Source of the DNA: Tidjanibacter sp.
Lineage (GTDB): Bacteria; Bacteroidota; Bacteroidia; Bacteroidales; Rikenellaceae
Direction: 5' to 3'
Length of the DNA stretch: 64,000 nucleotides
Assembly (NCBI GenBank): GCA_017936605.1
Contig: JAGBFH010000006.1
Location: 1-64,000 of the forward strand
The translations under genes and the position numbers were made by a program. How positions within the stretch are numbered: position 1 is the first letter of the stretch; each line of letters starts with the position of its first letter. The notes under the pieces were generated by a model. That model did not search any database. It was not told the origin of the DNA and saw only the letters and a program-made list of their open reading frames with translations. Shown here in pieces: positions 7,614-15,346 of this stretch.

Positions 7614-8814
7614 CTATTCCGAGGTCTTTAATTTTTCTGTAGAGTGTTCTTTCGCTCATAAAGAGCTCCTGTGCGGCCTCCTTGCGCTTGCCGCCGCTAC
7701 GACGCAGGGCCTTCACAATGGCCTCACGCATCATATCGTCTTTGGAGAGGGGCTTTGCGGGCTCGTCGAATACCTCCTCGCCGATGGTCTCTTGGGGCTC
7801 CTGCTGATAGCCGCCGCCCTGCGAGGGCAGATAGCCGGCAACGGGTGCCGACTCGTGCGATGGCGCATTGTAGGACTGCTGATTGGTGCCGCCCATAACC
7901 TCCAGCAACATACGCTTCACATCCGTGATGTCGCGCTTCATATCGAAGAGCACCTTGTAGAGCAGCTCTCTCTCGTCGGCGAACTCCTCTTGTGAGCGGT
8001 CGTTCATAACTATAGGGGTGGAGCCTACGCCCTCCATTGGGAGGTACTTGCGCAGTATGGGCTCCGAGATGACCCTTGCGGGCTCGATGACCGAAATCTG
8101 CTCGGCCACATTCTTGAGCTGTCGGATGTTGCCTTTCCAGTAGTAGTTCTCCAGCAGGTGTCGTGCCCCCTCGTCGAGAGTGATGGGTGGCATCTTGCAG
8201 TTTACCGACACATCCGATGCGAACTTGCGGAACAACAGGTGGATGTCCTCCTTGCGCTGACGCAGGGGTGGTACGGCGATGGGCACCGTGGCCAGACGAT
8301 AGTAGAGGTCCTCACGAAAACGCCCCTCATTGATGGCCTTCTGGAGGTCGATGTTGGTTGCGGCTACAACCCTCACATCGGTCTTCTGTGGCTTCGAGGA
8401 GCCTACTCTCATAAACTCGCCCGTCTGGAGCACCCTGAGGAGTCGCACCTGGGTCGAGAGGGGCAGTTCGGCCACCTCATCGAGGAAGATGGTGCCGCCG
8501 CTGGCCTCCTCGAAGTATCCTTTGCGAGCCTCCACAGCGCCCGTGAAGGAGCCTTTCTCGTGTCCGAAGAGCTCGGAGTCGATGGTTCCCTCGGGTATGG
8601 CGCCGCAGTTTACGGCCACATATTTCTGGTGTTTGCGGGCCGAGTGGTGGTGAATAATCTGTGGGAAGAACTCCTTACCCACACCACTCTCACCCGTGAT
8701 AAGCACCGAAAGGTCGGTAGGGGCCACCTTCACAGCCATCTCTATGGCGCGGTTCAGGGGCTCGCTATTGCCGATTATGCCAAATCGTTGCTTTATCGAG
8801 AATATATCTGTCAT
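7603..8814 (-). CDS. Sigma-54-dependent transcriptional activator (AAA+, Fis-type HTH)
   Basis: Enhancer-binding protein that remodels sigma-54 holoenzyme. Walker A GESGVGKE lies near residue 40, the sigma-54 contact loop GSFTGA near residue 91, and Walker B (GGTIFLDEV) near residue 108. The C-terminal Fis-like helix-turn-helix (about 365-400) includes KEAAQELFMSERTLYRKI. There is no N-terminal receiver or sensory domain: the AAA+ module begins almost at residue 10, so activity is probably controlled by abundance or a partner. rpoN lies 2.3 kb away. It is coupled to lptE by an 11-nt overlap. Confidence 0.95.
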   Translation of the reverse strand: MTDIFSIKQRFGIIGNSEPLNRAIEMAVKVAPTDLSVLITGESGVGKEFFPQIIHHHSARKHQKYVAVNCGAIPEGTIDSELFGHEKGSFTGAVEARKGYFEEASGGTIFLDEVAELPLSTQVRLLRVLQTGEFMRVGSSKPQKTDVRVVAATNIDLQKAINEGRFREDLYYRLATVPIAVPPLRQRKEDIHLLFRKFASDVSVNCKMPPITLDEGARHLLENYYWKGNIRQLKNVAEQISVIEPARVISEPILRKYLPMEGVGSTPIVMNDRSQEEFADERELLYKVLFDMKRDITDVKRMLLEVMGGTNQQSYNAPSHESAPVAGYLPSQGGGYQQEPQETIGEEVFDEPAKPLSKDDMMREAIVKALRRSGGKRKEAAQELFMSERTLYRKIKDLGIDEI

Positions 8815-8928
8815 CTTCAGTCGTTGTCTAATCTCTCTTTGCTTCCTAACCTAAACATAACTCACCTCTCCCCATAGTTTCCCCTTTGTGCTTCGGGTCG
8901 CACCGTGTGGGGTGGGAGAGGGGTGTTA

Positions 8929-9786
8929 CTAACCCTGATAGAGCGATTTGCTGTCGATAGCCTCGTCGAGTGTTACGGGCTGCTGATACTCCTTGCGCTG
9001 CTCCATCTTCTCGTCGTAGTCCGACGAGGGCGACGATGCCGAGAAACCCCAGAAGATGCTCACCAGAGCCATTACGGCTGCCAGTATGGCAACGATGGTC
9101 AGAAGGTCAACCTTGGGCTGAGGCTTCTTGGTGGCGGGCTTTTTGATGGGTCGCTTAGCGGGCTGCTCGCGTTTTGCGGGCTCTTCTGCTTTGGGTGCAG
9201 GCTTGGGCGCAACTGGCGCCTGAGGCTTGGGCTGCTGTGCGGGTGCCGCGGGTTTAGGCTGAGGCGCGGGTGCAGCGGGTGCCTGAGGTTTGGGCTGCTG
9301 AGCAGGAGCCTGTGGTTTAGGCTGCTGAACGGGTGCCTGAGGTTTGGGCTGAGGCGCGGGTGCAGCGGGTTTGGGCTGCTGAGCGGGAGCCTGTGGGCGA
9401 GGTGCAGGTGCAACTGCGGGCCTTGTGGCGGGTGAGGGAGTGGGCTCGGGGATGGATTTCGCAAAGGGGTTGAACGAGAAGTCCATACCGCCCTCGGGAC
9501 GAACCAAGATTACGCCCACGCCATCGAGAATGAACTTTTTGTTGCTCTCGAGCTGCTGTTTGACGGTGCCGATGTAGCGGTTGACTATCTCGGTAGCCTT
9601 GCTGGGGCTCACATCCAGAGCATTTACGATGAGCTGGATGAGAGTTCCGTCATTCTTCTTGAGCATATCCATAAAGATAATCTCGCCGCTCTCTTTGCGA
9701 CGGATGAGGGTGCCCACTTCGGGAATGATGAGTCGGGTCTCCTTGTTGATGTACTGTGCGATGATGGCACTAATCTTTGCTGTCAT
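8929..9786 (-). CDS. HU/CCDC81-like domain protein with proline-alanine repeats and a transmembrane segment
   Basis: A 285-residue protein in three parts. Residues 1-100 read as an HU-like (CCDC81-type) domain (IAQYINKETRLIIPEVGTL, ISKATEIVNRYIGT-like helices, FILDGVGVI). Residues about 110-205 are low complexity, with repeats built of PAQQPKPQA and related units. A lysine-rich stretch follows and then one membrane helix at about 230-250 (LLTIVAILAAVMALVSIFWG). The N-terminus should be cytoplasmic by the positive-inside rule. In related Bacteroidetes proteins this domain is linked to a SPOR domain; I see none here. A TACTTTTG -7-like box lies at 9834-9841 on the minus strand. Confidence 0.8.
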   Translation of the reverse strand: MTAKISAIIAQYINKETRLIIPEVGTLIRRKESGEIIFMDMLKKNDGTLIQLIVNALDVSPSKATEIVNRYIGTVKQQLESNKKFILDGVGVILVRPEGGMDFSFNPFAKSIPEPTPSPATRPAVAPAPRPQAPAQQPKPAAPAPQPKPQAPVQQPKPQAPAQQPKPQAPAAPAPQPKPAAPAQQPKPQAPVAPKPAPKAEEPAKREQPAKRPIKKPATKKPQPKVDLLTIVAILAAVMALVSIFWGFSASSPSSDYDEKMEQRKEYQQPVTLDEAIDSKSLYQG

Positions 9787-10302
9787 AGTGGTATTTTGTT
9801 TTTCGTTATTTTATTGTCTTCGATAAGAACTCCCAAAAGTAGTGATTATTATTTAATAATCAGCCAAAATGTCATAAAAACTGACAAAAATCTGCCAAAT
9901 GGCCATTTCTTGCACCCGAGAGGATGTTTCTAAGGCGATTGTGCGTGGGCAGAGTTGGCTCCGATTCGGGGGCTTGGTCGGACGGAATTGGCTCCGATTC
10001 GGGGGGTTGGTTGGGCGGATTGTGCGGTTTGAGGGGTGTTTGTTTTGGCGGTTTGGGCTTTGGGAGGTGTGGCCGTTTTTGTGTTTTTTGTGTTTTTAAT
10101 CGGTTTCGTTTTGGCTCTTAAGTGTGGTAAAAATGGGTAAAATTGGCGGAAAATGCGAGAAAATAGCTCGGAGTGTTGTTAATCTCGAAAAGAATTATTT
10201 GCTTTGCATTGTGAAAGTTTTGGAAAAGTAAGTCGATTACTTTGCCGAATTTTTGCAAAAGTAGCGAAGATGGATTGTTGAAGAAAAATCTTTTTTGGAA
10301 AA
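9787..10302. other. 515-nt intergenic region between divergent genes
   Basis: It holds the minus-strand -7-like box TACTTTTG (9834-9841) for the HU-like gene, a 33-bp tandem repeat (9955-10020), a G/T-rich stretch to about 10095, and an AT-rich lead-in to the arginine decarboxylase gene with TTTG (10219-10222) and TTACTTTG (10237-10244). I see no credible gene. Confidence 0.6.
9955..10020 (+). repeat. Two tandem copies of a 33-bp G-rich unit
   Basis: Units 9955-9987 and 9988-10020 both begin with TTGGCTCCGATTCGGGGG, identical over these 18 nt, and diverge in the remainder. Both are G-rich on the plus strand. Possible protein-binding sites or slippage product. Confidence 0.85.
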
Positions 10303-11697
10303 ATGAAGAACAAGTACACAGATCTGATTGAGCAGACTTACGATTGGCCTCAGAACGAATTTTCCGTCGAGGACAACGAGCTCTATTTCCACAATGTGCC
10401 CCTGATGGATATCATCAAGCAGTATGGTACACCCCTTAAAATTACCTATCTGCCCAAAATATCTTCGCAAATCCAGAGGGCAAAACGACTCTTCAATGTG
10501 GCAATGGCAAAGGTTGACTACAAGGGCACCTACAACTATTGCTACTGCACCAAGTCGTCGCACTTCTCCTTCGTTTTGGAGGAGGCGCTCAAGAACGACA
10601 TCTATCTCGAGACCTCTTCGGCCTACGACATCCACATCATCAATGCACTCTATGAGCAGGGCCTTATAAATAAGGATATGTATCTGGTTTGCAATGGCTT
10701 CAAGCGTCTTCAGTACATTGAGAATATCGCCTCGCTCATCAATTCGGGCTTCGAGAATACCATTCCCGTGCTCGACAACAAAGAGGAACTCGACCAGCTC
10801 GAGGCCGTCTTGGAGAAGCCCTGCAAGCTCGGCATCCGCATTGCGGCCGAGGAGGAGCCCAAGTTTGACTTCTACACCTCGAGGCTCGGTATTCGCTACA
10901 ACGACATCGTTGAGTTCTACAAAAAACGCATCAAGGGCAACAAGAAACTCAAACTCAAGATGCTCCACTTCTTCATCAACACCGGTATGAAGGATACGGC
11001 ATACTACTGGAATGAGCTCAACAAATGTATTCAGGTCTACTGCGAACTGAAGAAGATTTGTCCCGACCTGGACAGCCTCAATATCGGCGGCGGATTTCCC
11101 ATCAAGAACTCCCTGAACTTCGACTACGACTATGAGTATATGGCCGAAGAGATTGTTGCACAAATCAAGAGTAACTGTAATCTCAACGGCGTTGATGAGC
11201 CCAACATCTTCACCGAGTTCGGCTCCTTCACCGTGGGTGAGAGTGGCGCAACGCTCTTCTCGGTTCTCAACCAGAAGCAGCAGAACGATAGGGAGCGTTG
11301 GTATATGATTGATAGCTCGTTTATGACCACCCTGCCCGACATCTGGGGTATCGACCAGCGCTATCCTCTGTTGGCCATCAACCATTGGAACAAGGAGTAT
11401 CAGCGCGTATTCCTCGGCGGCCTCACCTGCGACAGCGAGGACTTCTATAGTGGCGAGTCCCATTCCAATGCCGTCTTCCTGCCCAAGCTCGACGACGAGG
11501 AGCCCCTCTATGTCGGTTTCTTCCACACGGGTGCCTATCAGGAGTCGGTGGGTGGCTTTGGCGGTATTCAGCACTGCCTTACCCCCGCGCCCAAGCACAT
11601 CCTCATCGACATCGACAAGGAGACAGGCGAGTATTACACCCGACTCTTTGCCAAGGAGCAGAGTTATCGGTCGATGCTACGAATCCTCGGCTACTAA
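10303..11697 (+). CDS. Arginine decarboxylase (Bacteroidetes type, fold III PLP enzyme)
   Basis: A PLP-dependent decarboxylase of the alanine-racemase-like fold, closely matching the roughly 464-residue Bacteroidetes proteins annotated as arginine decarboxylase (agmatine formation, polyamine pathway). The PLP lysine is expected in YCYCTKSSHF near residue 82. The glycine-rich phosphate loop is NIGGGFPIKNSL near residue 260, and the catalytic CDSEDFY is near residue 380. Carboxynorspermidine or diaminopimelate decarboxylase are related alternatives, but the whole-length pattern fits the arginine type. It stands alone and is followed directly by a long hairpin. Confidence 0.85.
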   Translation: MKNKYTDLIEQTYDWPQNEFSVEDNELYFHNVPLMDIIKQYGTPLKITYLPKISSQIQRAKRLFNVAMAKVDYKGTYNYCYCTKSSHFSFVLEEALKNDIYLETSSAYDIHIINALYEQGLINKDMYLVCNGFKRLQYIENIASLINSGFENTIPVLDNKEELDQLEAVLEKPCKLGIRIAAEEEPKFDFYTSRLGIRYNDIVEFYKKRIKGNKKLKLKMLHFFINTGMKDTAYYWNELNKCIQVYCELKKICPDLDSLNIGGGFPIKNSLNFDYDYEYMAEEIVAQIKSNCNLNGVDEPNIFTEFGSFTVGESGATLFSVLNQKQQNDRERWYMIDSSFMTTLPDIWGIDQRYPLLAINHWNKEYQRVFLGGLTCDSEDFYSGESHSNAVFLPKLDDEEPLYVGFFHTGAYQESVGGFGGIQHCLTPAPKHILIDIDKETGEYYTRLFAKEQSYRSMLRILGY

Positions 11698-11822
11698 AAA
11701 AACGCATATAGCGGGTGAATTTTTCACCAACTGCAACGGGCGAGACCCTCACTTACCTCGAGTAAGCTGCGGGCCTCGCCCATCTTGTTGGCAAAAAATT
11801 CACCCGCTCTATGCGTTTTTTT
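11696..11822 (+). repeat. Long hairpin with conserved apical motif (copy 2)
   Basis: Nearly perfect arms of about 45 nt (from AAAAACGCATATAGCGGGTG to its complement ending CACCCGCTCTATGCGTTTTT). The tip reads TCA, CTTAC-CTCGA-GTAAG, CTGCGG (11749-11772), matching copy 1 except for compensating changes in the 5-bp stem. It starts at the stop codon of the arginine decarboxylase gene and ends in a T run, so it could terminate transcription. Confidence 0.85.
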
Positions 11823-11845
11823 GTCTACCGACGACCGACCTAAGT

Positions 11846-11984
11846 CTTGATAGGGCTTATGTGGCTTATAAGTCTTATAAGTCTTATAGGTCTTATAGGT
11901 CTTATAGGCCCCATAGGCCCCTTAAGGACCTTAATGTCTTTAAGGACCTTAATATAATCCCTCCCCTAACTTAGGGGAGGGAGG
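11846..11984. repeat. Period-9 repeat tract ending in a C-rich palindrome
   Basis: Successive GTCTTATAR units, then CCTTAAGGACCTTAATGTC-type units, and finally the core CCCTCCCCTAACTTAGGGGAGGG (11959-11981). No gene in 11823-12042. Confidence 0.8.
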
Positions 11985-12042
11985 GTAAAGCAGCGGGGGC
12001 GTCTGTTTGCCTCCGCTTGTTTCAGGCCTAAGCGGTGCCTTA

Positions 12043-12603
12043 TTAGAACCTCCAGCCGACCGAGAGTTGGAGCATACCCGAGTAGACATCCTCGGCCTCG
12101 GGGGTGAGGGGTGTCAGGCCATAGCGGTAGCGGCCCTCGATGACCATTCCGAAGTCGAAGTCGTAGGCCAGACCTGCCAGGAGTTGGATGTTGAAGCGGT
12201 TGAAGTCGCCATCCATATCCACCTTGTCGTCATTGACCTTGGCGCTTGTGTGTACGAGGTAGTCAAACGAGGCACCCATCTGGAGGTTGAGGCCGTCAAT
12301 CACATAGTATTTGCCCAGGATAGGCATCGAGATGTAGTTGAGCCTCACGCTTGCGTCGGCATTTTCGTTGTCGACCTTGAAGCCCTGCATTGAGAACAGC
12401 AGGTCGCTCTCGATGACGAACCAGTTGCAGGCGATGCTCTCAAAAAACAGACCGGCCGACACACCGGGGAGAATCTTGGCGTCGGGAATACCGTTGGCCG
12501 TGGCGAAGGTTGCGCCTACCTTGGGGCCCCAAGCCCACCCTTGGGCGGAGATTGTGCCGAGCGACAGCAGCGCCGCAGCACAAAGGAGAATAAGTTTTTT
12601 CAT
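12043..12603 (-). CDS. PorT-like outer-membrane beta-barrel protein
   Basis: A 186-residue exported protein with a clear signal peptide (LILLCAAALLSLGTISAQG, cleavage near residue 20). The rest alternates in the pattern of an 8-strand barrel (WAWGPKVGATFA at the start, GMLQLSVGWRF at the end with terminal Phe). It resembles the OMP_b-brl_2 / PorT family common in Bacteroidetes. Substrate or partner is unknown. It stands alone, divergent from the YeiH-type gene. Confidence 0.85.
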   Translation of the reverse strand: MKKLILLCAAALLSLGTISAQGWAWGPKVGATFATANGIPDAKILPGVSAGLFFESIACNWFVIESDLLFSMQGFKVDNENADASVRLNYISMPILGKYYVIDGLNLQMGASFDYLVHTSAKVNDDKVDMDGDFNRFNIQLLAGLAYDFDFGMVIEGRYRYGLTPLTPEAEDVYSGMLQLSVGWRF

Positions 12604-12725
12604 AAAAGTAATCTATTAATGTTGGTTAAACTTTGTTGCCTCGGGGCTCGGGGCCTCGGACAACCATTTTCCCCCACTATTCGCAAAATAAGTGCCACAA
12701 GTGCCAAGGAGTGGGGTGCGATGGC

Positions 12726-12756
12726 TTGGGCGGAAAGTTTATTATTACTACCTTTG
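12726..12756 (+). promoter_or_regulatory. Bacteroidetes promoter for the YeiH-type gene
   Basis: -7 box TACCTTTG at 12749-12756, with TTGG at 12726-12729 about 20 nt upstream as the -33 element. The start codon lies 24 nt downstream. Confidence 0.7.
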
Positions 12757-12779
12757 CGGCTACCTAAATAGAGTAGATT

Positions 12780-13736
12780 ATGAAACGAAAGAGAGAGAAA
12801 GTAAAGAGTGTGGCGAGCGAGCGCACGACCGCCACGCTGCGCACCATTGTCTATTTGCTGTGCCTCGTGGGGGCCCTGTGGCTTAAGCCTGCGGTGGCGC
12901 TCTTTATGGGCATTGCCATTGCGCTCACCATTGGTGCGCCCTATGCGAAGTTCAATAAGAAGTGCTCGAAATACCTGCTCCAGATGGCCGTTGTGGGCCT
13001 CGGCTTCGGTATGAACGCCCATAGTGCCATAGCGGCAGGTAAGGAGGGTATGATGTTCACGATTGTGTCGGTTGTGGGCGTTATGATTGTGGGTGTGGTG
13101 CTCGGCAGGGTGCTGAAGGTCAACCCCAAGAACGCCTACCTCATCTCGTCGGGTACGGCCATCTGTGGCGGTAGCGCCATTGCAGCCGTGGCCCCCATTA
13201 TAGATGCCGACGATAACGACACCTCGCTGGCGCTGGCCACCATCTTCATTCTCAACGCTGTGGCGCTCTTTATCTTCCCGCCCATCGGTCAGGCGCTGGG
13301 CCTCACACAACAGCAGTTCGGCACCTGGGCGGCCATCGCTATCCACGACACAAGTTCGGTGGTGGGCGCAGGCGCGGCCTATGGTCAGCAGGCCCTCGAG
13401 GTGGCCACGACCATTAAACTCACCCGCGCGCTGTGGATTTTCCCCCTTGCACTGGTGTCCATTCTGGTCTTCCGCTCCAAAGGTAAGAGGGTGGCCATTC
13501 CGTGGTTTATCTTCCTGTTCATCGGCGCGATGATTCTCAATACCTATGCACCTCTGCCCGAGTGGCTCACTTCGGGTATTGTCACCGCCTCGCGTAAGGC
13601 CCTGAGCGTCACGCTCTTTATGATAGGCTGCGGCCTCTCGCTGGGGGCTATTAAAAAGGTGGGCGCCAAACCGCTCATCTTAGGCATCGTGCTCTGGGCT
13701 ATCATCTCGGTCGCCACACTGCTGGTGGTGATTTGA
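12780..13736 (+). CDS. YeiH-family putative sulfate/anion exporter
   Basis: A 318-residue inner-membrane protein with about ten hydrophobic segments. It shows the family traits SSGTAICGGSAIAAVAPII (about residues 121-139) and the DTSSVVGAGAAYG stretch (about residue 195). The family (UPF0324, YeiH) is usually described as putative sulfate exporters; the substrate here cannot be read from sequence. Single gene with its own promoter; a strong hairpin lies 90 nt downstream. Confidence 0.93.
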   Translation: MKRKREKVKSVASERTTATLRTIVYLLCLVGALWLKPAVALFMGIAIALTIGAPYAKFNKKCSKYLLQMAVVGLGFGMNAHSAIAAGKEGMMFTIVSVVGVMIVGVVLGRVLKVNPKNAYLISSGTAICGGSAIAAVAPIIDADDNDTSLALATIFILNAVALFIFPPIGQALGLTQQQFGTWAAIAIHDTSSVVGAGAAYGQQALEVATTIKLTRALWIFPLALVSILVFRSKGKRVAIPWFIFLFIGAMILNTYAPLPEWLTSGIVTASRKALSVTLFMIGCGLSLGAIKKVGAKPLILGIVLWAIISVATLLVVI

Positions 13737-13748
13737 AAATTGAAAAAT

Positions 13749-13790
13749 AAGGTCCTTAAGGACCTTAAGGACTCTAAGGACCTTAATGAC
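13749..13790. repeat. Period-9/10 AAGGACCTT tract
   Basis: Repeated GGTCCTTAAGGACCTTAAGG units, self-complementary around CCTTAAGG. Same family as the tracts at 11.9, 16.7, 32.1 and 36.5 kb. Confidence 0.75.
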
Positions 13791-13825
13791 TTAGCTCGGT
13801 AGTCGGTTGTCACTCGTCGGTCGAC

Positions 13826-13875
13826 AACACAACACCTCGCGGGTTACATTTTTGTAACCCGCGAGGTGTTGTGTT
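13826..13875. terminator. Perfect 22-bp hairpin between convergent genes
   Basis: Left arm AACACAACACCTCGCGGGTTAC (13826-13847), 6-nt loop ATTTTT, and the exact complement at 13854-13875. It lies between the convergent YeiH-type and thioesterase genes and is a likely bidirectional terminator. Confidence 0.85.
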
Positions 13876-13918
13876 TAGCGCCGACTGCTGACTGCTGACT
13901 GCTGCCCGCCGAGAGCCT

Positions 13919-14293
13919 TTAGAGCAGTTTGCTCATAAACTTGGCGGCGTTCACAACGAAGCGCGTGTGGGTGCCGCGGCCGAGGAGTTGCTCGCCACAG
14001 CGGGCCTCCACCTCAAACTCAATCTTGCGACCCTCCACAGCCGTAACGGTGGCCTCCGCCTCAATCGTTGCGCCGATGGGTGAGGGAGCAAGGTGGGAGG
14101 TTGAGATGTGGGTGCCGACGGTGGTGTCGCCCTCCGCAAGGAAGGGGGCAACGGCAGTCATCGCTGCGTGCTCCATAAGTGCCACCATCGAGGGGGTGGC
14201 GAAGACATCCAGACCGCCCGAGCCTACGGCGCTGGCCACATTGCTACTGTCGACAATGGTGGTGCTGATGTGTTTGGTTCCAACTTCAATCAT
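13919..14293 (-). CDS. Hotdog-fold thioesterase (fluoroacetyl-CoA thioesterase-like)
   Basis: A 124-residue single hotdog domain. The helix MVALMEHAAMTAV carries the conserved Glu, and THISTSHLAPSPIGATIEAEATV is the typical FlK/4HBT-like strand-turn. I start at the ATG at 14291-14293 (MIEVGTKH), as an upstream in-frame ATG would lie beyond the TATCTTTG box at 14334-14341. Substrate is unknown; small acyl-CoA hydrolysis is the family role. Single gene, divergent from the ATP-grasp gene. Confidence 0.85.
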   Translation of the reverse strand: MIEVGTKHISTTIVDSSNVASAVGSGGLDVFATPSMVALMEHAAMTAVAPFLAEGDTTVGTHISTSHLAPSPIGATIEAEATVTAVEGRKIEFEVEARCGEQLLGRGTHTRFVVNAAKFMSKLL

Positions 14294-14333
14294 AATATAA
14301 ATAGGTGTTTGTTCTAATTGTCCAATGCGAAGG

Positions 14334-14341
14334 CAAAGATA
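14334..14341 (-). promoter_or_regulatory. -7 box for the thioesterase gene
   Basis: TATCTTTG on the minus strand, 40 nt before the ATG. It supports the shorter start. It lies back to back with the plus-strand promoter at 14348-14378. Confidence 0.6.
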
Positions 14342-14347
14342 GTTTTT

Positions 14348-14378
14348 TTTGACGAGAGAAAAAATATAGCTACCTTTG
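14348..14378 (+). promoter_or_regulatory. Bacteroidetes promoter for the ATP-grasp/ceo pair
   Basis: -33 TTTG (14348-14351), 19-nt spacer, -7 TACCTTTG (14371-14378). Ideal match to the Bacteroidetes consensus, 37 nt before the ATG. Confidence 0.85.
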
Positions 14379-14415
14379 CCCACACTAAAACCACAAACTT
14401 TTTTCCAGACCCACT

Positions 14416-15333
14416 ATGGCAAAACGAAGAGGCCTTTTGCAGACCATTTTGAGGTTCGTCTACAAGATGCGTATGCGCTCACACCACATCATCCCCGTCA
14501 GTGACGCGAGTTTTGTGAAGATGATGTTCTACCGCGATATGGGCTATAGGCTCAATCTGGAGAATCCCCGCACCTTCAACGAGAAGCTCCAGTGGCTCAA
14601 GGTCTACAACCATAGGCCCGAGTACACCGCTATGGTCGACAAGGCGGCCGCCAAGGAGTATGTAGCCTCCATCATTGGCGCGGAGCATATCATTCCCACA
14701 CTGGGCCTCTGGGAGCGCTTCGAGGATATAGACTTCGATGCACTGCCCGAAAAGTTTGTGCTCAAGACCACCCACGACAGCAAGAGTGTGGTCATCTGCA
14801 CCGACCGCAAGAGTTTCGACAAGGAGGCTGCCCGCAAGTTGCTCACCGCTTCGCTCTCCAGGAGCTACTACCTGATGTATCGCGAGTGGCCCTACAAGAA
14901 CATTAGGCCACGGATTATTGCCGAGGAGTATATGGTTGATGAGAGCGGCACCGAGCTGAAGGACTACAAGTTCTCCTGCTACAATGGTGTGGCTACGGAT
15001 GTGATGCTCTGCTACGACCGCTCGTCGGGCGACACGAAGTTCTACTTCTTCGACCCCGAGTGGAACCTGCTGCGATACAATCGTCGCGGCAAGGAGGCCC
15101 CCGAGGGTTTTACTGTGCCCAAGCCCAAGAATATGGACCAGATGTTCCAGATTGCCGCGCGCCTCTCGGAGGGCATACCCTACCTGAGGGTGGACCTATA
15201 TAATATAAATGGCCACATCTACTTCGGAGAGCTCACCTTCTTTCCCCGTAGCGGCTGCGATAGCAACCTGCTGCGCGAAACCGACCTGCTCTTCGGCAGT
15301 CGCATAAAACTCCCCGAGGAGAAAGTTATCTAA
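14416..15333 (+). CDS. TupA-like ATP-grasp family protein
   Basis: A 305-residue protein matching the TupA-like ATP-grasp family, often found in polysaccharide clusters and named glycosyltransferase by some annotations. Visible are NPRTFNEKLQWLKVY (about 36-55), FVLKTTHDSKSVVIC (about 115), IIAEEYMVDE (about 172) and YLRVDLYNINGHIYFGELTF (about 255-275), where the acidic metal ligands of an ATP-grasp site would lie. The next gene, ceo, follows 13 nt downstream under the same promoter. In TupA-type systems the enzyme forms an amide bond to a surface polymer; here the link to carboxyethyl-ornithine is inference. Confidence 0.85.
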   Translation: MAKRRGLLQTILRFVYKMRMRSHHIIPVSDASFVKMMFYRDMGYRLNLENPRTFNEKLQWLKVYNHRPEYTAMVDKAAAKEYVASIIGAEHIIPTLGLWERFEDIDFDALPEKFVLKTTHDSKSVVICTDRKSFDKEAARKLLTASLSRSYYLMYREWPYKNIRPRIIAEEYMVDESGTELKDYKFSCYNGVATDVMLCYDRSSGDTKFYFFDPEWNLLRYNRRGKEAPEGFTVPKPKNMDQMFQIAARLSEGIPYLRVDLYNINGHIYFGELTFFPRSGCDSNLLRETDLLFGSRIKLPEEKVI

Positions 15334-15346
15334 ATCTTCACAAACG

